A stretch of DNA of 64,000 bases, from contig QCQA01000005.1 of NCBI GenBank assembly GCA_003212335.1, positions 1 to 64,000 of the forward strand. Direction: 5' to 3'. This document shows positions 1 to 8,334 of this stretch, one piece after another. The DNA is from SAR86 cluster bacterium AG-447-A08 (GTDB lineage: Bacteria > Pseudomonadota > Gammaproteobacteria > Magnimaribacterales > Magnimaribacteraceae). The notes under the pieces were generated by a model. The model saw only the letters and a list, made by a program, of their open reading frames with translations, was not told where the DNA came from and did not search any database. The translations under genes and the position numbers were made by a program. Every line of letters starts with the position of its first letter. Within the stretch, counting starts at the first letter, position 1.

Positions 1-90
1 ATGAAAATCGATAACTCTCAATAGATTTTCTATTACTTGAACGTGGCCTTTATGAATAGGATCAAAAGTTCCACCAAAGACACCAATCAA
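1..90 (-). CDS. nadD: nicotinate-nucleotide adenylyltransferase, N-terminal part (runs off window)
   Basis: Only the first 30 codons are inside the window. They encode the nucleotidyltransferase signature GGTFDPIHKGH about five residues from the start, which binds the ATP phosphates in NadD (nicotinate mononucleotide to deamido-NAD). The only sensible start in frame is TTG at 90-88, since the frame hits a stop inside the end of proA. An AGAGGAG purine run lies in the last codons of proA, about 20 bases upstream, which is a long spacing. It follows proA by 16 bases on the same strand, and proA-nadD is a common proteobacterial arrangement. CoaD shares the motif family, but a clear coaD lies elsewhere in this window. 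Confidence 0.85.
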   Translation of the reverse strand, partial: MIGVFGGTFDPIHKGHVQVIENLLRVIDFH

Positions 91-106
91 TTTTGTCGGG
101 ACGATA

Positions 107-1375
107 TCAAGCTCCTCTTAGTTCTGAGTTTCCTTTAACAATGAATTTTTGTGAAGTTAATCCTTCCAAGCCAACCGGACCCCTTGCATGAATTTTATCT
201 GTAGATATTCCAACTTCGGCTCCAAGGCCATATTCAAATCCATCTGCCCAACAAGTGGGTAAATTATGCATCACTGAGCTGGAATCGACTTGCTTAAAGA
301 AGACATCAACTTTTTTCAGATCTTCTGAAACTATAGAGTCAGTATGGTGAGATCCATACTTTTGTATGTGGTCTATAGCTTCATTCATCGATTCAACCAC
401 TCTTATTGAAAGAATCGGGGCAAGATATTCTGTTGTCCAGTCTTCTTCGGTAGCATCAGAAACTTCAACAAACTCAGTTGTTTTCTTACAACCTCTTACT
501 TCAACACCTTCGGCGTTTAATTTACCTATTAAAGAAGGTAAAACATCTGAAGCAACTTTATTATGAATTAAAAGTGTTTCCATAGCTCCGCAAATACCAT
601 ATCTGTAAGTTTTAGCGTTTAACGCTATCTCTTCAGCTTTATTTAGATCTGCGCTGTCATCTATGTATACATGACATATTCCATCAAGATGTTTAATGAC
701 CGGAACTCTGGATTCCTCTGTTATAAGCTTTACTAGACCTTTTCCGCCTCTAGGTATTATTACGTCCAGATATTTATCTAAATGCAACAAAGTCTTAACA
801 GCTTCTCTGTCAGTGGTCTCAATTAGTTGAATACATTCTTTTGGGAGGCCTGATTTAATCAAACCATTCTGCAGACAATTCCAAATGAGTTTATTGGACT
901 GAATAGCTTCAGATCCACCTCTCAAAAGACAAGCGTTGCCTGACTTTAAGCATAAAGCTGCAGCATCAGCTGTTACATTTGGTCTAGATTCATAAATTAT
1001 TCCAACTACTCCTAAAGGGACCCGCATTTTACTTACTTCAATACCTGAGGGTGTAGGGTCTAAATCAGTTATCTCACCAACAGGATCAGGTAGTTCAGAT
1101 ACTACTTTTAAGCCGGATATCATCGAATCAATTCTGCTGTCATTTAATTCGAGTCTATCTATCAAAGCAGACCCAATTGACTTTTCTTTAGCATGCGCAA
1201 GATCGGCTTGATTGACTTCAAGAATTGCCTTTCTATTTAATTGGATCTCCTCTGAAATTCGAGCTAAGGCTTCGTTTTTTTGTTCTAAAGTAGCTTGGGA
1301 AAGTATCACAGAAGCTTCTTTAGCTTCCGAACCCAACCTATCCATATATGTAATTATTTCTTTACTCTGAGACAT
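107..1375 (-). CDS. proA: gamma-glutamyl phosphate reductase
   Basis: Reduces gamma-glutamyl phosphate with NADPH to glutamate semialdehyde, the second step of proline synthesis, in the cytosol. The 422 residues match the usual ProA length and show the aldehyde-dehydrogenase-like fold. Visible features are GIIYESRPNVT near residue 126, PRGG near 208, and the catalytic cysteine at residue 262 in YRYGICGAMET. The ATG at 1375 overlaps the extreme upstream extension of the divergent DedA frame, but DedA probably begins later, at 1420. No proB is adjacent. nadD follows on the same strand and is probably co-transcribed. Confidence 0.96.
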   Translation of the reverse strand: MSQSKEIITYMDRLGSEAKEASVILSQATLEQKNEALARISEEIQLNRKAILEVNQADLAHAKEKSIGSALIDRLELNDSRIDSMISGLKVVSELPDPVGEITDLDPTPSGIEVSKMRVPLGVVGIIYESRPNVTADAAALCLKSGNACLLRGGSEAIQSNKLIWNCLQNGLIKSGLPKECIQLIETTDREAVKTLLHLDKYLDVIIPRGGKGLVKLITEESRVPVIKHLDGICHVYIDDSADLNKAEEIALNAKTYRYGICGAMETLLIHNKVASDVLPSLIGKLNAEGVEVRGCKKTTEFVEVSDATEEDWTTEYLAPILSIRVVESMNEAIDHIQKYGSHHTDSIVSEDLKKVDVFFKQVDSSSVMHNLPTCWADGFEYGLGAEVGISTDKIHARGPVGLEGLTSQKFIVKGNSELRGA

Positions 1376-1419
1376 TGTTGAATATTCTACCTAAGTATCT
1401 AATCTTTCTAAAACCAAAG

Positions 1420-2019
1420 ATGTTTGAAATTAATGAAATAATAATATGGCTTGAAAGAAATCCACAATGGATCGCGATAGGGATTATAGGGGCTTCCTTT
1501 ATTGAATCATTTGCATTGATTGGAATTATTGTTCCTGGTGTAGTTCTGCTGGCTGTCATATCTGGACTGGCATCCACCTCTCTTAGTGTATACGAAGTAG
1601 TGCTATTGGCTTATGTTTCAAGTTTTTTATCTGATGTAGCCAGTTATTTTATTGGTTTTAGTCTAAGAAATTCTTTAACTAAATTTTGGCCTTTTAAAAG
1701 TCATCCCGAGTTTCTAATTAATGGAAAAAGGTTCTTCAAAAAATACGGAATGATTGGTTTATTCGTTGGAAAATTTATAGGACCAGTCAGACCCTTACTT
1801 CCAATCACTGCGGGTTCTTTAGAAATGAATAGAAAGAGATTTTTCTTAATAGAAATCTTTTCCTGTCTACTATGGGCTTTAATTTATACTGTACCTGGTT
1901 ACTATGCTGGCCAAGCAGTTGTGACAGAAAACACTAATCTCCTAGAATCTATTTGGTTTTGGATTGGAATTATTGTTTTATTGATATTTATAAGATACCT
2001 TAGTAAAAAATTTAAATAA
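1420..2019 (+). CDS. DedA family membrane protein
   Basis: DedA/SNARE-associated (VTT) domain protein of the inner membrane. Family members act in undecaprenyl-phosphate or phospholipid flipping and in membrane-potential homeostasis. The signature GKFIGPVRPLLPITAGSLEM lies around residues 117-136, preceded by the N-terminal re-entrant segment (GASFIESFALIGIIVPG) and followed by a C-terminal membrane helix ending in basic residues. I chose the ATG at 1420 rather than 1375: it gives the family's usual N-terminus (short amphipathic helix, then GASFIES) and leaves 44 bases from the divergent proA start. Which DedA paralogue it is cannot be told. Confidence 0.88.
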   Translation: MFEINEIIIWLERNPQWIAIGIIGASFIESFALIGIIVPGVVLLAVISGLASTSLSVYEVVLLAYVSSFLSDVASYFIGFSLRNSLTKFWPFKSHPEFLINGKRFFKKYGMIGLFVGKFIGPVRPLLPITAGSLEMNRKRFFLIEIFSCLLWALIYTVPGYYAGQAVVTENTNLLESIWFWIGIIVLLIFIRYLSKKFK

Positions 2020-2021
2020 CT

Positions 2022-3422
2022 ATGACAGAAACATACCCAGATCACCCTAACCTAAGAGGAAACTATGCTCCACTGAGGATGGAATGCAACATCCAGGACT
2101 TGATTATTGAGGGAGAAGTACCGCAAGACCTCTTCGGAAGTTATTATAGAAATGGCCCTGACCCTCAATTCCCTCCTATGGGAGGTGATTATCATTGGTT
2201 TGCTGGAGACGGAATGATCCACGCTTTTCATTTTGAAAATGGAAAGATTTCTTATCTAAATAGATGGGCTCAAACTTCTAAGTGGAAACAAGAAAGAAAA
2301 GCTGGCAGATCTTTAGTAAACGTATTCAATCCAATGGATTCAGACCCAGAATATAATTTTGAAGGGGGAGACGGAACAGCCAATACAAATATTTTATTCC
2401 ACTCAGGAAAACTGCTTGCTTTAGAAGAAGGAAATAAACCATTCGAATTAGATCCAATTTCTTTAGAATCTAAAGGTGCTTGGAACTATAAAGGAAAATT
2501 AGATTCTGCTATGACAGCTCATCCTAAAATTGATCCTATCTCAGGAGAGATGATAGGTTTTGGTTATGGGTTCGGTGTTAACAAAATGAGCTATTTCGTA
2601 GTGAATGCTGAAGGGGTGATGACCACATTTACCGAGTTTGAAACTCCTTACTCTAGTATGGTTCATGACTTTATAGTCACTACCAAGCACGTCATCTTTC
2701 CAATTTTTCCTCTAATAATTGATTTTCAGTTAATTGCGGAAGGAAAGTCTCCAATTGCTTGGGATGCTCATCGACCCAGTCAAATAGGAATCATGCCTAG
2801 AGATGGATCTGCAAAAGATATTAGATGGATTGAAAGCGATCCGTGTTATGTCTTTCACCCAATGAATGCTTATGAAGATGGAGGAAAAATCATTGCTGAT
2901 ATGATGCAATTTGAAGAAGCGCCTATGTTTCCTCATCTTGATGGGTCTAGCCCGGATCTCAAAAAGGGAGAAGCAAGACTAAATAGATGGGAAATAGATC
3001 TTGGATCTAATTCAGGTACCATCACAAAAAATTATCTAGATGAAAGCATTGGTGAATTCCCAAGATTAGACGAGAGAAAAGCCATGTCTAAATATAGATA
3101 CGGTTATTACGCTTCAAATAATGGTAAATCTCCAAAAGGAGTAAGTTTTAACACGATAACCAATTATGACTTTGATACAGGTCTTAAAGATAGCTTCACT
3201 CTCTCAGAATTCGATGCAGTTGGTGAACCAATATTTGTTCCTAAAAATGAAAGCTCCAGAGAAGGTGAAGGTTATCTGATAGCTCTAGCCTATCTTGGAC
3301 AAGAGAACAGATCGGACTTAATGATTTTTGACGCGGAAAATGTCTCCAGTGGCCCTCTCGCAAGGGCTATGCTGCCTCACAGAATCCCCTATGGATTTCA
3401 TGGAAATTGGAGACAGGGCTAA
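2022..3422 (+). CDS. carotenoid oxygenase family protein (RPE65/apocarotenoid dioxygenase type)
   Basis: Non-heme iron enzyme of the carotenoid cleavage dioxygenase family, which splits conjugated C=C bonds of carotenoids, apocarotenoids or stilbenes. The four iron-binding histidines expected of the seven-bladed propeller are visible at residues 167 (TAHPK), 215 (MVHDF), 279 (VFHPMN) and 460 (GFHGNW). The N-terminal YYRNGPDPQFPP segment is also typical. At 466 residues it is full length, with no signal peptide. It starts two bases after the DedA stop, without an obvious Shine-Dalgarno sequence. The substrate cannot be read from sequence. In a proteorhodopsin-bearing marine bacterium a retinal-forming role is conceivable; this is inference. 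Confidence 0.92.
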   Translation: MTETYPDHPNLRGNYAPLRMECNIQDLIIEGEVPQDLFGSYYRNGPDPQFPPMGGDYHWFAGDGMIHAFHFENGKISYLNRWAQTSKWKQERKAGRSLVNVFNPMDSDPEYNFEGGDGTANTNILFHSGKLLALEEGNKPFELDPISLESKGAWNYKGKLDSAMTAHPKIDPISGEMIGFGYGFGVNKMSYFVVNAEGVMTTFTEFETPYSSMVHDFIVTTKHVIFPIFPLIIDFQLIAEGKSPIAWDAHRPSQIGIMPRDGSAKDIRWIESDPCYVFHPMNAYEDGGKIIADMMQFEEAPMFPHLDGSSPDLKKGEARLNRWEIDLGSNSGTITKNYLDESIGEFPRLDERKAMSKYRYGYYASNNGKSPKGVSFNTITNYDFDTGLKDSFTLSEFDAVGEPIFVPKNESSREGEGYLIALAYLGQENRSDLMIFDAENVSSGPLARAMLPHRIPYGFHGNWRQG

Positions 3423-4022
3423 TTATCCACCCAACTTCTTTATAATTTCTTTCAAGTAATCGAGTTTGTCCCTGGGATCCTCAAATTCTAGGATTGTTTG
3501 TTTTTCTACAGGCCTTAATGGTAATACGCTTGCTAGTATGTAGCTGACACTAATTGAACTATTAAGATCTAAGTCTAAATTGAGTTTCTTAATTTCAGGA
3601 TGATTAGTTATTTCTTTTACCATATCCCATAAATCAACATACTTTGAATCTATGGACAAATCACTATCTTCTTCTTTAATTTTCTTTATCTTGCCGATTA
3701 ATAGTTGATCATCTTGTTCCCACGTATCTTCAATAACTACCTTTTGTTTACCCTGAACGGTAATGCCTAAGAGGCCATTATCTAACTGATTGAAGTCAAT
3801 GATTTCGACATAGGTTGCAATATTGCGAAGTAAACCAGATTGACTCTCTTCAGGAGTATTTTCTTGCATGGATAAGACAATACAAAAACCTTCAGATTTG
3901 CTCAGGCTGCTCTTGACCATATCAATATATCTCGGCTCGAATATTTGCAGAGGTAATAAAGCTCCTGGTAAAACATTAATTGTCAGAGGGAATAATGGTG
4001 AGACTGTTTCTTGGTTAGTCAT
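3423..4022 (-). CDS. LON substrate-binding domain protein
   Basis: Stand-alone Lon N-terminal (LON/PUA-like) domain of 199 residues. The family start pattern is visible: FPL near residue 11, VLPGALLPLQIFEPRYIDMV at about 18-37, and a later NLDLDL/ILASVLPLRP helical region. There is no ATPase or protease domain, so it is not Lon itself; the family's role is unclear, perhaps substrate recognition. It ends back to back with the carotenoid oxygenase stop. Its start overlaps the end of mpl by 8 bases on the same strand, so the two are probably translated from one message. Confidence 0.88.
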   Translation of the reverse strand: MTNQETVSPLFPLTINVLPGALLPLQIFEPRYIDMVKSSLSKSEGFCIVLSMQENTPEESQSGLLRNIATYVEIIDFNQLDNGLLGITVQGKQKVVIEDTWEQDDQLLIGKIKKIKEEDSDLSIDSKYVDLWDMVKEITNHPEIKKLNLDLDLNSSISVSYILASVLPLRPVEKQTILEFEDPRDKLDYLKEIIKKLGG

Positions 4023-5364
4023 TTATCTTTTTAATAATCTTTTTAGAAATATCATCAAAATTTCCATTGGACATAATTATAAAAATATCACCTGGTGAAG
4101 ATATAGAATCAAAATCTTCTATAAATGAATCCACATTAATTATTTGTTTTGAATTTGATTTTTTCTTACTGACCAAACCTTCAACTTGCTCAAAATCCTC
4201 ACTCTTCCAGAAAACTTCATCAGCAAGAGAGACAGATTCAATCAGATGATCATCATGATATCCAGATTTCATAGTATTAGATCTTAACTCTATTACTGCC
4301 ACCAAACGTCGAGTAGGATACTTTTGCTTTATACCTTCTAAGGTTGTTTTTATTGCAGTTGGATGGTGGGCAAAATCCTCAATCAACAATAATCTTTCTG
4401 AATTTATAAGGATATCTTGTCGCTTTGAAACACCCGAAAAATTACTTAATGAAACAAGTGCACTCTCAAGAGAAATGCCATATTGGTTTACTGCCAAAGC
4501 TGCAGCCATGGCATTCCTAGCATTATGTTCTCCATACATATCCCAATCTAAATCGCCTGTTTCATCTTTGATCGTAAAAGTTATATTTGTTGGATCTTTT
4601 AGACTGATAGCATTCTCATGATTGCCGTCAACTCCATAGCTTATCAATTTACTCCAGCAGCCCATATTTAGTACCTTTGCTATATTCAAATCATCTGTTG
4701 GAAAGATAATTTGAGCCTCTTCATTAAGAATTCTTATTAAATGATGAAATTCTCTAAAGATAAAAGATAGATCTGGAAAAATATCTCCATGATCAAATTC
4801 TAAGTTATTAATAATTAAAGTATCGGGTTTGTAGTGAATAAATTTTGATCTTTTATCAAAGAAAGCTGTATCGTACTCGTCTGCCTCTATGACGAATATA
4901 TCTTGTTCACCGAGCCTAGCAGACTTTTCGAAGTCCTTTGGCTTGCCTGCAATTAAATACCCAATATCAATATTATGATCTTCAAATATCCAAGCGATCA
5001 TAGCTGTTGTTGTAGTTTTCCCATGGGTTCCTGATACAGCAATGACCCTCTTATTTTTTAGAACTGTTTTATAGAGCCAGTCTGGTCCTGATATTAGATT
5101 GGCCTTTTTGGATAACAAAAACTCTAAAGCTGGATTGCCTCTTGAAATAGAATTTCCAATTACATAACAATCAGCTTCAGGAAGCTTAGAAGGGTCGTAA
5201 CCTTCAGAAATGTCTATACCCATCTCATGTAAATGGTCTGACATCGGAGGGTAGACGTTAAAGTCACAACCTGAAATTTCTAAGCCCTGCTCTTTTCCAA
5301 GTAAAGCTAGCCCACCCATGAAAGTTCCACAGATTCCGAGTATGTGCACTCTTTCCTTAGACAT
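4015..5364 (-). CDS. mpl: UDP-N-acetylmuramate:L-Ala-gamma-D-Glu-meso-DAP ligase
   Basis: Murein-recycling ligase that joins the tripeptide L-Ala-D-Glu-mDAP back onto UDP-MurNAc using ATP, in the cytosol. It is a Mur ligase: N-terminal Rossmann motif HILGICGTFMGGLA at residues 7-20, P-loop SGTHGKTTTTAM near residue 111, the DEYDTAFFDKRSKF segment typical of Mpl, and the middle-domain HNARNAMAA. The 449 residues match Mpl and are slightly short for MurC; the DEYDTAFF segment argues for Mpl. Start is ATG at 5364-5362. The LON-domain gene overlaps its 3' end. Confidence 0.94.
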   Translation of the reverse strand: MSKERVHILGICGTFMGGLALLGKEQGLEISGCDFNVYPPMSDHLHEMGIDISEGYDPSKLPEADCYVIGNSISRGNPALEFLLSKKANLISGPDWLYKTVLKNKRVIAVSGTHGKTTTTAMIAWIFEDHNIDIGYLIAGKPKDFEKSARLGEQDIFVIEADEYDTAFFDKRSKFIHYKPDTLIINNLEFDHGDIFPDLSFIFREFHHLIRILNEEAQIIFPTDDLNIAKVLNMGCWSKLISYGVDGNHENAISLKDPTNITFTIKDETGDLDWDMYGEHNARNAMAAALAVNQYGISLESALVSLSNFSGVSKRQDILINSERLLLIEDFAHHPTAIKTTLEGIKQKYPTRRLVAVIELRSNTMKSGYHDDHLIESVSLADEVFWKSEDFEQVEGLVSKKKSNSKQIINVDSFIEDFDSISSPGDIFIIMSNGNFDDISKKIIKKIND

Positions 5365-5418
5365 GAATTCATTATAACTATCAAGAATGATTACAAGATA
5401 GATTTGTTTTCAAGTATC

Positions 5419-6684
5419 ATGCGAACGATGAAAGCCAAGAACGCTATCTATGCTCAGTCTGGAGGTGTAACTTCAGTTATTAACACTACCGCTTGTGCAG
5501 TTATAGAAACTGCTCGAAAGTCTAAAAAAATTAATAAGCTTTATGCAGGAAAAGACGGAATAGTTGGAATTCTGAATGAGGATCTTATTGACACCAATCT
5601 TGAAGATCTTAAAGAAATAAAAAAATTAAAGCATACTCCAGGAGGAGCATTTGGATCTTGCAGACACAAATTAAAAAATGTTAAAGAAAGTAAAAGAGAA
5701 TACAAAAGGCTGATAGAAGTCTTTAAAGCTCATGATATTGGATACTTTTTCTATAATGGCGGCGGAGACTCTCAAGATACTTCGAATAAGATAGCTCAAT
5801 ACACGAAAGAGGCTGGATTTCCAGTAACTTGTATTGGTATTCCTAAGACAATTGATAATGATCTGCCCTTTACAGATAACTGTCCGGGTTTTGGATCGGT
5901 AGCAAAATATATTGCTACCTCTACGAAAGAGGCAGCTCTAGACGTAAAAAGCATGTCTAAAAGCTCGACCAAAGTATTCATCTTTGAAGTAATGGGAAGG
6001 CATGCAGGATGGTTGGCAGCAGCATCGGGCCTAGCTAAAAATAAACAAAATTCAGCACCTCATATTATTTTATTACCCGAAGTTCCTTTCAATGAAAATA
6101 AATTCCTCAAGAGAGTAAAAGAAGTCATAAAACAAGAAGACTACTGTGTCATTGTGGTTTCTGAAGGCGCTAGATATAAAAATGGCGAATTCCTAGCCGA
6201 TGCAGGAACAGTTGATTCATTTGGACATAAACAACTGGGTGGTGTAGCGCCAACTGTTGCAGAGATGGTTAGCAAAAAATTGGGGCTGAAATATCACTGG
6301 GCTGTTTCTGATTACCTGCAAAGATCAGCAAGACATATTTCATCACAAGTGGATTTAGATCAGGCTTATGCTGTTGGAAAGGCAGCTGTTGAATATGCTG
6401 CTGCCGGTGAAAATTCAATTATGCCAATCATCGTAAGAAAGAAGGCAAAACCTTATTCTTGGGAAGTAGGTAAAATTGAATTATCTAAAGTAGCTAACGT
6501 TGAGAAAAAAATGCCAAAAAATTTCATTTCCAAAGATGGCTTCGGCATAACTGCTGCTTGTAAAAATTATCTGAGCCCCTTAATTCAGGGCGAAGCTTGG
6601 GCTCCTTTTGAAGAAGGCGTAATACAAACTGCCCATCTCAAGAATAAACTTGTCAGGAAAAAGCTTAAGAATTTTAAAGTTTAA
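5419..6684 (+). CDS. pfp: pyrophosphate-dependent 6-phosphofructokinase
   Basis: Phosphofructokinase superfamily enzyme interconverting fructose-6-phosphate and fructose-1,6-bisphosphate. The motif GIPKTIDNDLP carries Lys where ATP-dependent enzymes have Gly, the classic mark of the PPi-dependent group. The nucleotide or PPi loop reads NGGGDSQDT, and substrate contacts include EVMGRHAGWLA and SEGARYKNGEF. About 421 residues, in the range of PPi-PFKs. Starts at 5419 or 5428 are both possible (MRTMKAKN); a longer in-frame extension to 5344 would overlap mpl and lacks family similarity. It ends in a 4-base convergent overlap with the next gene. The reaction would be reversible. Confidence 0.88.
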   Translation: MRTMKAKNAIYAQSGGVTSVINTTACAVIETARKSKKINKLYAGKDGIVGILNEDLIDTNLEDLKEIKKLKHTPGGAFGSCRHKLKNVKESKREYKRLIEVFKAHDIGYFFYNGGGDSQDTSNKIAQYTKEAGFPVTCIGIPKTIDNDLPFTDNCPGFGSVAKYIATSTKEAALDVKSMSKSSTKVFIFEVMGRHAGWLAAASGLAKNKQNSAPHIILLPEVPFNENKFLKRVKEVIKQEDYCVIVVSEGARYKNGEFLADAGTVDSFGHKQLGGVAPTVAEMVSKKLGLKYHWAVSDYLQRSARHISSQVDLDQAYAVGKAAVEYAAAGENSIMPIIVRKKAKPYSWEVGKIELSKVANVEKKMPKNFISKDGFGITAACKNYLSPLIQGEAWAPFEEGVIQTAHLKNKLVRKKLKNFKV

Positions 6685-7862
6685 TTAAGAACCTTAAATT
6701 CTATTTCCTTATTGCTTAACCTTTCTATTAATACATCTCCTAAGCCTACTGCAGAAGTAAGCACTCCTCCATACTCACTTCCACCTGGTAAATCCGCTGA
6801 CCTGGCTAAAGAAAGAGCCGATTCACACACAAGCTTCGCGGTAGACTTATATCCAGGATCTCCTGATCCATACATAGAACAAATCTTTTTCTCATTATCA
6901 TCGGAATAAGCCACAAATGTAGCTCTAAACCATCCGTTATCTTGCGTTTCCTGACTAGGTCCTTCTCCTGGTTTTGGAAGAAAAGGTCTTACTAATCTCT
7001 TCAGTGGAGTGGCTAATACAAGAAATGCAATAATTGAACTATATGAGGCCAATCTAGCCATTCTCTTAGTTGCAAATAAACCATGTTCACCAAAGGTAAA
7101 ATTAGGTCCGTAGGATTTTTGATTCTGTTCCATTAAAGCCGCAGATCTCCTTACAACTCTAGTATTTGCTACAGCCATCATGCCTATGCCAGACCAACCA
7201 TCAAGCCCTTCTACTTGTTCTATCACAAATCCATCTTTAGATTTTTGTCTTTGCTCTTCGGTGACAGTATCAAGAGGGTTCAGAACAAACGGATCTCTCA
7301 TCTCTTTAGTCAACCCATCCATAGTGAAAATAGTTTCGGTTGTACCCCCAGAGGCTCCACCTTGAGCCTCGTGATAAACATCAACTCTAGTAACCGGCTT
7401 ATTTAATTGTGAGATAGTAAAAAAAGCTCCCAGGTCTGAGGGGATGGAATCATAACCACACGAAGGGATAATTCTGATACCCTTTGCTGCCGCTTCGGAA
7501 TGATGTTTATCAATTAACCCTCTAACCCAATGATTTTCTCCAGTTATATCTGTGTAATGCGTTCCCTCTTCTACACATGCTTGCACGAGTAAGGAGCCAT
7601 ATCTTGCAAAAGGACCTGCCGTTGATAAAACAACTTTAGTTTGACTAGCTAATGATTTCAGTGACTCTAGATCACCACCGTCAGCAACAATCACATCGCA
7701 TTCTAGTTCGTAATCAGATTTAACTTGTTCTAACTTATCTTTGTTTCTGCCGGCTACCGCCCAGGTTAAATCGCTATAGTTATCCCTTAAATACTTACAG
7801 CAAATTTGCCCTGTGAATCCAGTTGCACCGTAAAGAATTATTTCGTATTTTCTTTCCATCAT
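6681..7862 (-). CDS. saccharopine dehydrogenase-like / trans-acting enoyl reductase family protein
   Basis: NAD(P)-binding oxidoreductase of 393 residues. The N-terminal Rossmann motif LYGATGFTGQICCKYL (about residues 9-24) and AVAGRNKDKLEQV are typical of the saccharopine-dehydrogenase-like group, which includes mycobacterial trans-acting enoyl reductases and eukaryotic SCCPDH. Later GPFARYGSLLVQACVEEGTHY and SCGYDSIPSDLG also fit. A hydrophobic stretch around residues 278-297 could contact membrane or lipid. Substrate is unknown, probably a lipid or acyl derivative. Its ATG overlaps the stop of the upstream thioesterase by 4 bases, so the two are likely translationally coupled. Confidence 0.85.
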   Translation of the reverse strand: MMERKYEIILYGATGFTGQICCKYLRDNYSDLTWAVAGRNKDKLEQVKSDYELECDVIVADGGDLESLKSLASQTKVVLSTAGPFARYGSLLVQACVEEGTHYTDITGENHWVRGLIDKHHSEAAAKGIRIIPSCGYDSIPSDLGAFFTISQLNKPVTRVDVYHEAQGGASGGTTETIFTMDGLTKEMRDPFVLNPLDTVTEEQRQKSKDGFVIEQVEGLDGWSGIGMMAVANTRVVRRSAALMEQNQKSYGPNFTFGEHGLFATKRMARLASYSSIIAFLVLATPLKRLVRPFLPKPGEGPSQETQDNGWFRATFVAYSDDNEKKICSMYGSGDPGYKSTAKLVCESALSLARSADLPGGSEYGGVLTSAVGLGDVLIERLSNKEIEFKVLN

Positions 7863-8266
7863 GATTTGAGTATTTTGCCAACTCCTCCAAAGGTTATAAC
7901 GGTCTTGCCATCAACAGTAATGTCTCCTTCTGAAAAACCTAGTGACTTTCCAATCTTGGTAGGTCTGCAGCGGATTAGCAACATACTCCCTATTGGGGCT
8001 GGAGCTAAAAACTCAGTATGGAAGCTTACTGTGGTTACTAAGCTATTTCGATCCTTCATCATTGAAGAAGTCATGCAAAAATCAGCTAAAGCCATAAGCG
8101 CACCTCCATGCGCTGATTCATAGAAATTACTATGCTCTTTTTTTACGAAAAAGATCATAAATAATTGATCGTCTTCTTTTTTATAAAAACCGGGACCCAA
8201 ATTTTCTATATGGGGTTGAGGAATTTTAAGTTCTTTAAAGCCCTCAGGTATTTCTTGATCTGTCAT
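7859..8266 (-). CDS. PaaI-like hotdog-fold thioesterase
   Basis: Hotdog-fold acyl-CoA thioesterase of about 135 residues. The family helix and catalytic region read SAHGGALMALADFCMTSS (around residues 57-74). The second half VTTVSFHTEFLAPAPIGS is the usual strand after the helix. I place the start at ATG 8266-8264; a TTG seven codons upstream is also in frame but has no ribosome-binding site. It overlaps the reductase gene by 4 bases and both are on the minus strand, suggesting shared work on an acyl-CoA intermediate. The substrate cannot be predicted. Confidence 0.85.
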   Translation of the reverse strand: MTDQEIPEGFKELKIPQPHIENLGPGFYKKEDDQLFMIFFVKKEHSNFYESAHGGALMALADFCMTSSMMKDRNSLVTTVSFHTEFLAPAPIGSMLLIRCRPTKIGKSLGFSEGDITVDGKTVITFGGVGKILKS

Positions 8267-8274
8267 ACCTTGAT

Positions 8275-8280
8275 TATAAT
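8275..8280 (+). promoter_or_regulatory. candidate -10 box upstream of CoA-transferase gene
   Basis: A perfect TATAAT lies at 8275-8280, 54 bases before the CoA-transferase ATG, with a GGAAG ribosome-binding site later at 8321-8325. No good -35 hexamer is found at the right spacing. The box overlaps the upstream extension of the divergent thioesterase gene. Confidence 0.35.
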
Positions 8281-8334
8281 CGCTCAAGACTCGAAATAAA
8301 TATCGAACTTAAAATTATTAAGGAAGCAAATACT

